Shown here: piece by piece, positions 17,649-21,286 of the stretch | How the letters are laid out: each line of letters opens with the position of its first letter | Position numbering within the stretch: the stretch's first letter is position 1 | NCBI GenBank assembly: GCA_000969725.1 | Contig: JXSR01S010411.1 | DNA length: 21,286 nt | Direction: 5' to 3' (one strand) | Source: Ophiothrix spiculata | Taxonomy: Eukaryota > Echinodermata > Ophiuroidea > Amphilepidida > Ophiotrichidae | Position numbers and translations under genes: made by a program | The notes under the pieces: model-generated | Databases searched by the model: none | The model's input: only the letters and a program-made list of their open reading frames with translations | Told to the model about the DNA's origin: nothing

Positions 17649-17955
17649 TTAAGGAATGAAATCAAGATACCGTATAGTGTATTGAAAGAAAGTTTTGTTC
17701 CAAATTCCCTCCTTTATGTTCCTATGGTTATCACTATAATATGATATAATATCTAGTATTTTTAACATTTTTTAAAGGCCAGACTTTTTTTTTATTATCA
17801 TTATTATTTGTGATGACTGATGAAATAATCTTACTTTGAGACTAATTAGTTTGAAAAATTTTGATTAAACTATACATACCCGGGCAAAACGTCTGTAGCA
17901 AGATAAATCAATACCAAAGCTTCTTCAGAATAATTACGATTTATTACAACAACGA
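17649..17955 (+). repeat. Module O, last part, with a U3-specific AT-rich insertion
   Basis: TTAAGGAATGAAATCAA and TTCCAAATTCCCTCCTT match U2 at 11176-11250. Then about 165 bases (17722-17888, with a T-run and ATT trinucleotide runs) have no partner in U2, where the text goes straight on. GTCTGTAGCAAG (17891) to AACAACGA (17955) is shared again and leads into module A of U4. Confidence 0.65.
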
Positions 17956-18590
17956 CCTTAGAATGATATATACATAGAGGAAACATATGTTTAGGGTCTT
18001 TTCGCTGTTTGATACATTAGTACTGTATAATGCAGGCTTCTTATCAAACTAATTACAATTTTACTATGACATGCAAGGACCTTTAGAAACAGAAATCGAA
18101 ATCATGTGCGGGGTGAACATGTTAAGTGCCTATTGCTGATTGTCATACTTTACTACTGGTGCTGTGATCTCCTGAAACGTATATTAGATCAAACTCCGCC
18201 AAATCAGTGAGACGTTTGTCTTTTTTACGAAAAATAATACAGCAGGGAATGGCTAACGCATGTATAAGTAATACGATTTGAAGGATAGGCGGCTTCCCTA
18301 AAAGCTTACCTTTTAGATATATATTCTCCCGCCCAGTTTAATTCATCAGTGTTCAACATGAACTCGGGGATACGATATTGTTAAGAACACAATATTCTTA
18401 CGGGTGAATAACGCTGAACGTCTTGTGAACGATTTCAACGTTGATGTTCGTAACTTCATATTGAATACATATTTTTTCTGGATGCAATTTTTTGTACAGT
18501 ATACTAGTATGTCTTTTATCTATTGTTTTATTATTGGCACAGCATACTATGTAATTTTTAGGGAAAATCGATGGATTTTTTTAAATATTT
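17956..18590 (+). repeat. Module A, copy 4
   Basis: It runs from CCTTAGAATGATATATACAT to the T-run after AAAATCGATGG (18568). The ATCATGTGCGG anchor is at 18101. It has GCAGGCTTCTTATCAAACTA (18036), which agrees with U2 and not with U1 or U3 (GCAGTATTTAATTTGC). Two A subtypes therefore exist. Confidence 0.85.
18288..18333. other. Stem-loop in module A, copy 4
   Basis: The outer GGCGG (18288-18292) and CCCGCC (18328-18333) are retained. The inner stem CTAAAAGCT/ACCTTTTAG has one mispair, at the same stem position as in copy 3 but with a different base. Confidence 0.5.
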
Positions 18591-19215
18591 GGAACTATTA
18601 GAAGACTTAATATTTCAACTGCATCCATAGATACATTTACGCTTAAGTATTTTGCTGAGATTATCAGCTGATGAATTCAACGTATCTGAACTAAATCTTC
18701 TTAATCAATGAAGATTGAAGTTAAAACACTGCAATAGCATTGTAGCTGAAATTGCTTATTAAAATTGTTATGTAACGAAAAATTATTTAATGACGTAAAA
18801 GTGTAAATTTTATTACGACAAATGTTTTCTGCTTCTTTCAAATATATTTGGAAATATAAGATATATTATGAGCATATAACTGTCACTTATTTGTTTTAAT
18901 TGCCTGTTTCCTTGTTAGCTGAATTCGCACATCTAGTGAGGGTTTCAAAAAATTAGTTTAACGTACTTATCGTTTCCATAATACATTATCTGCAAAATGA
19001 TGAAAGACATCCCTTACAACAAATCGATATATTTTCAACTAGTTCAGTGTTATTCTTTCATTCCAAAAACAATTTGAAAAGATAAAAAAAGTTTAAATTA
19101 GTCAGATGCCTATTTGTTTTACTTATATATTTATAAAGTGTCCAGGATTCAAAATATCTCAATATGACAGTACTATTATAGTTTTTCAAAGTAATGTATA
19201 TTCTTTGTCAATACA
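18591..19215 (+). repeat. Modules B/C, copy in U4
   Basis: GAATTCAACGTATCTGAACT, GCAATAGCATTGTAGCTGAA and AAAATGATGAAAGACATC match U2 and U3. Near the start the GGTACTACCATAT motif is decayed (GGAACTATTAGAAG). No insertion is present. Confidence 0.7.
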
Positions 19216-19740
19216 AGCCATCCTACAACTGAGTCCAAGTTCATGTTTAATTGTCGTTACTATTCACTATAACGAAAGTGCAAACAGACGGAATACAATT
19301 GACAAGGTGTCATTCATCACACATAATCAATACACTTTAATAAATTTCATCGATACCATTACATTCTAAAATCGATTTAAAGTTATAAAAGATGTTAACT
19401 ATTCAGTGACATATATTATATATTCATAAAGTATTTGGCATTCAGAATGTTTCATTGTGACAATGCTATAGTTTTACAAGTAATTTATATTCCTGGTAAA
19501 TACAAACAATTGTGCAGGTGAGTCGAGGACACCTTATGCCTGCGAGATGCAAGTTAAATGCAATGAGAATTAGCCCTCTCGAATTTGATTAAGCTTATGT
19601 TATGAAGTGAATTTCTTTACATTTCATCGAGAAATGCGATACAGAAGAACAAAAATAAGTCCAATAAGGAGGTGCCGCTCAATCGGATTTAATTTAGATA
19701 AGAATGCAATTATTGAGGGGTTTACTGTACGTATCTTTAA
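19216..19740 (+). repeat. Module D (alpha), copy in U4
   Basis: The anchor has one change (CAGGTGAGTC, 19515). The alpha signature CTCGAATTTGATTAAGCTTA and the GAGGTGCCGCTCAAT stretch follow. The 280-295-base subrepeat is visible: TTATAAAGTG with ATTCAAAATATC at 19131, and TCATAAAGTA with ATTCAGAATGTT at 19424. Confidence 0.75.
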
Positions 19741-19990
19741 GTTATTCAGGTATAGCTAGACCCTTACTACTACCAAAATAATGGTGAGCGAACAAAGAGT
19801 AAATAGAACATATCATTGAAGAAAGATCGGATAATGGAAAACTTACACTCAATAATGGTTTAACTTTTTCTTTCTGCCTTCGGGTTTACTCTTAACCCGA
19901 CCACTTTTTTCTTTTATTCCAACAGAGTCGGTTTGGTAAGCTTATAACGAGCATCATTTGAATTGTTATGTTCTATTTTTAAAACATAAC
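19741..19990 (+). repeat. Module E, copy in U4
   Basis: ATAGCTAGACCCTTACTACT, GTAAATAGAACATATCATTG and the hairpin CGGGTT-TACTCTT-AACCCG (19880-19898) match U3. It lacks the 390-base duplication and the transposon seen in U2, so it represents the simple state. Confidence 0.75.
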
Positions 19991-20633
19991 AGGAGAGACT
20001 TAATATTATTGTTTCATTTTTATTAACAATATATATAAATTGAAACGTTTACTCAATGTTGAAACGATTTGACTGGTTTTGAGGTTTGTCGGACAGAATT
20101 ATGAATATATTTCACGAATGCAAATCAAGTATTTATTATGTGATAATTCAGAAGATTCAGAAGATTGCCACTGCATGCGTATATTTTGTTGTCGTAAAAC
20201 TTGATACAAATGCGCATATCACCACAGGGTACAAAGTTGTAAACGTAGTAAGCTTTATTAGAAGCAGGGACATCGTCATTTATTTCGTCTGTCTCCTTAA
20301 GGCAGTTCACAAGGTCTCGCAAGGACTCGTAAGAATACAGCAATACGACTTTAGAGTTTGACAAGTAGACTGTAGCAGAACCAGGCAAAGACTTTACTTC
20401 GTGTCAAAGATTTATTATCATTACATGTTGACAGAAAAAGGAATATTGATCGACGTATGCTTTGAGGTATAACTAGATGATTTAGCACTAAGGGAACAAA
20501 AAGCAAGAAAACAGCGTCCTATGATTGATATTATAGGACAATCTTTAGAACTTGTTTAGACATTAGAAATGAGAGAATTAAAAAGTCATCAAGTGCTACT
20601 TATTTAATTAGGTTACTTAGTCAAAGGTTATCA
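19991..20633 (+). repeat. Modules F/G, copy in U4
   Basis: F (AACGTTTACTCAATGTTGAA to TTTCACGAATG) continues into an intact G: GCGCATATCACCACAGGGTA (20211), GCAGTTCACAAGG (20302) and GTTGACAGAAAAAGGAATAT. It serves as the reference for the G deletion in U3 and the 5'-truncated G in U1. Opposite frames of 87 and 91 codons overlap here and are side effects of composition. Confidence 0.75.
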
Positions 20634-21160
20634 GTCAAAATAGATGATAAAACAAGACAAATGGCATGCATTTTTGACTACAAATACAATATCAAGAATT
20701 CCTTTTTAAAGTGTGACTATGACATATTCAAATATTTGATGTTGTTGTCTTCTTTAAAGAATAAAAGTTAAATAAACTATATCTAATGCACCTTTAATTT
20801 GAAACACCAGTTTATCGTCGAATTTATTAATCCTCTACCAAAGTAGTGCAGTTATAGTTTGTTTCCAAGATTCATCAAGTCTATGATACCAAAATAAACA
20901 ATCGTCTTCAGCAAATTGTGTCGCTTATGGCTATTGCAAAATACACTCGTTGGGGAGTTTGAATTAAAACAGGAGAATTGTTTAACTTTGCATACTTTTA
21001 ACCCTCTTTGATATTTATCCAGGTATGTTTATTGGTATTGCTTTCTAGATACATCACCGGATATTATTTGAATAACTTGCAATGAATCGTAAACTAAATC
21101 ACTACAGTTTCACAAATTACATTTGAGTGTCTTCAAATTTCGAGACAAAATTATTGGTTT
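20634..21160 (+). repeat. Modules H-I-J', copy in U4
   Basis: GTCAAAATAGATGATAAAAC is at 20634, TTTATCGTCGAATTTATTAA at 20811 and CTTTTAACCCTCTTTG at about 20995. It includes the GGCATGCATTTTTGACTACA stretch missing from U2. J' leads directly into L1. Confidence 0.75.
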
Positions 21161-21286
21161 ATCATTATTTTATAGGGATCAATATTTAGCTCATACATAT
21201 GATCATCTTTTTTCAATATGTGCTAGACACGTCAAGTGAAATTTTATACCGATGTTGCACACTTTATACTAGTTAAGCAGATTAAT
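21161..21286 (+). repeat. Module L1, copy in U4 (cut by window end)
   Basis: It matches 2546-2665 and 14175-14290: GGGATCAATATTTAGCTCAT, ACCGATGTTGCACACTTTAT and GTTAAGCAGATTAAT, where the window stops. It shows that the array extends beyond the window. Confidence 0.75.

Larger units (their letters stand above)
11322..17955 (+). repeat. Higher-order repeat unit U3
   Basis: The module order is A, C, D, E, F, (G deleted), H-I-J', L1-M1 (truncated), a private segment, the tail of K, D', E', L2-M2-N and O. The period to U4, measured from ATCATGTGCGG (11458 to 18101), is 6643 bases. This unit carries both an L1/M1 copy (14150-14545) and an L2/M2 copy (15885-16350), which shows that two L subfamilies belong to one unit. 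It also holds the truncated transposon end at 12715-12909 and the foreign block at 17091-17648. Confidence 0.85.
17956..21286 (+). repeat. Higher-order repeat unit U4 (cut by window end)
   Basis: The module order is A, C, D, E, F, G, H-I-J' and the start of L1, all without large insertions. It is therefore the cleanest reference for the alpha half of the unit. The window ends inside L1 (the sequence matches 2546-2660 and 14185-14290), so the array continues to the right. Comparison with this unit is what exposes the deletions in U1 (after 688) and in U3 (after 13690). Confidence 0.85.

Noticed and set aside
1-21286. tRNA, rRNA or other RNA genes
   Set aside because: No B-box-like motif with a matching cloverleaf and no rRNA-like conserved stretch was seen on either strand in a manual reading. 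A covariance-model scan would be the decisive test.
43-21286. Array as an assembly artefact (the same unit assembled several times)
   Set aside because: Units differ by many substitutions and by distinct insertions and deletions with interpretable borders, which collapsed or duplicated reads would not give. Individual joints such as 688/689 could still be misassembled.

Overview
This is an AT-rich, gene-poor stretch of a eukaryotic nuclear genome, and no protein-coding or RNA gene can be supported. Open frames are all short (the longest is 118 codons). They recur only where the DNA itself recurs, and they show no protein family that I recognise. The base composition, the non-coding tandem arrays and the small TA-flanked transposon remnants fit an invertebrate animal. 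A marine mollusc such as a bivalve is my best guess, but that is an impression and not a demonstration.

Almost the whole window is a diverged tandem array of a very long, complex repeat. Four head-to-tail units, all on the + strand, are visible: U1 (43-3327), U2 (3328-11321), U3 (11322-17955) and U4 (17956-21286, cut by the window end). Each unit is written here from a shared start module, 'A'. Aligned blocks are about 85-95% identical by eye; A in U1 versus U3 is about 94% over a hand-compared 260 bases. The idealised order is A - C - D - E - F - G - H - I - J - (K - J') - L1 - M1 - D' - E' - L2 - M2 - N - O - A. No unit carries all modules: each has its own deletions, duplications and insertions.

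The array is hierarchical. Within a unit, D-E-F-G-H and D'-E'-L2-M2-N are diverged, collinear copies of one another (alpha and beta half-units). The anchor CAGCTGAGTC therefore recurs at 4768, 8838, 13086, 15061 and, as CAGGTGAGTC, at 19515, alternating alpha, beta, alpha, beta, alpha. Inside C/D there is a further direct subrepeat of about 280-295 bases. This is a higher-order-repeat layout like that of complex satellites, but with a basic repeat of kilobases.

On top of the array sit several insertions found in only one unit. They are a 1.1-kb TA-flanked inverted-repeat transposon in U2 (5314-6416), whose pre-insertion site survives in a neighbouring duplicate; a small fold-back element in U2 (10600-10797); a lone Tc1/mariner-like end in U3 (12715-12909); and a 558-base foreign block in U3 (17091-17648). 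A short stem-loop in module A is retained in all four units. The first 42 bases do not match the array and may mark its edge or a rearrangement.
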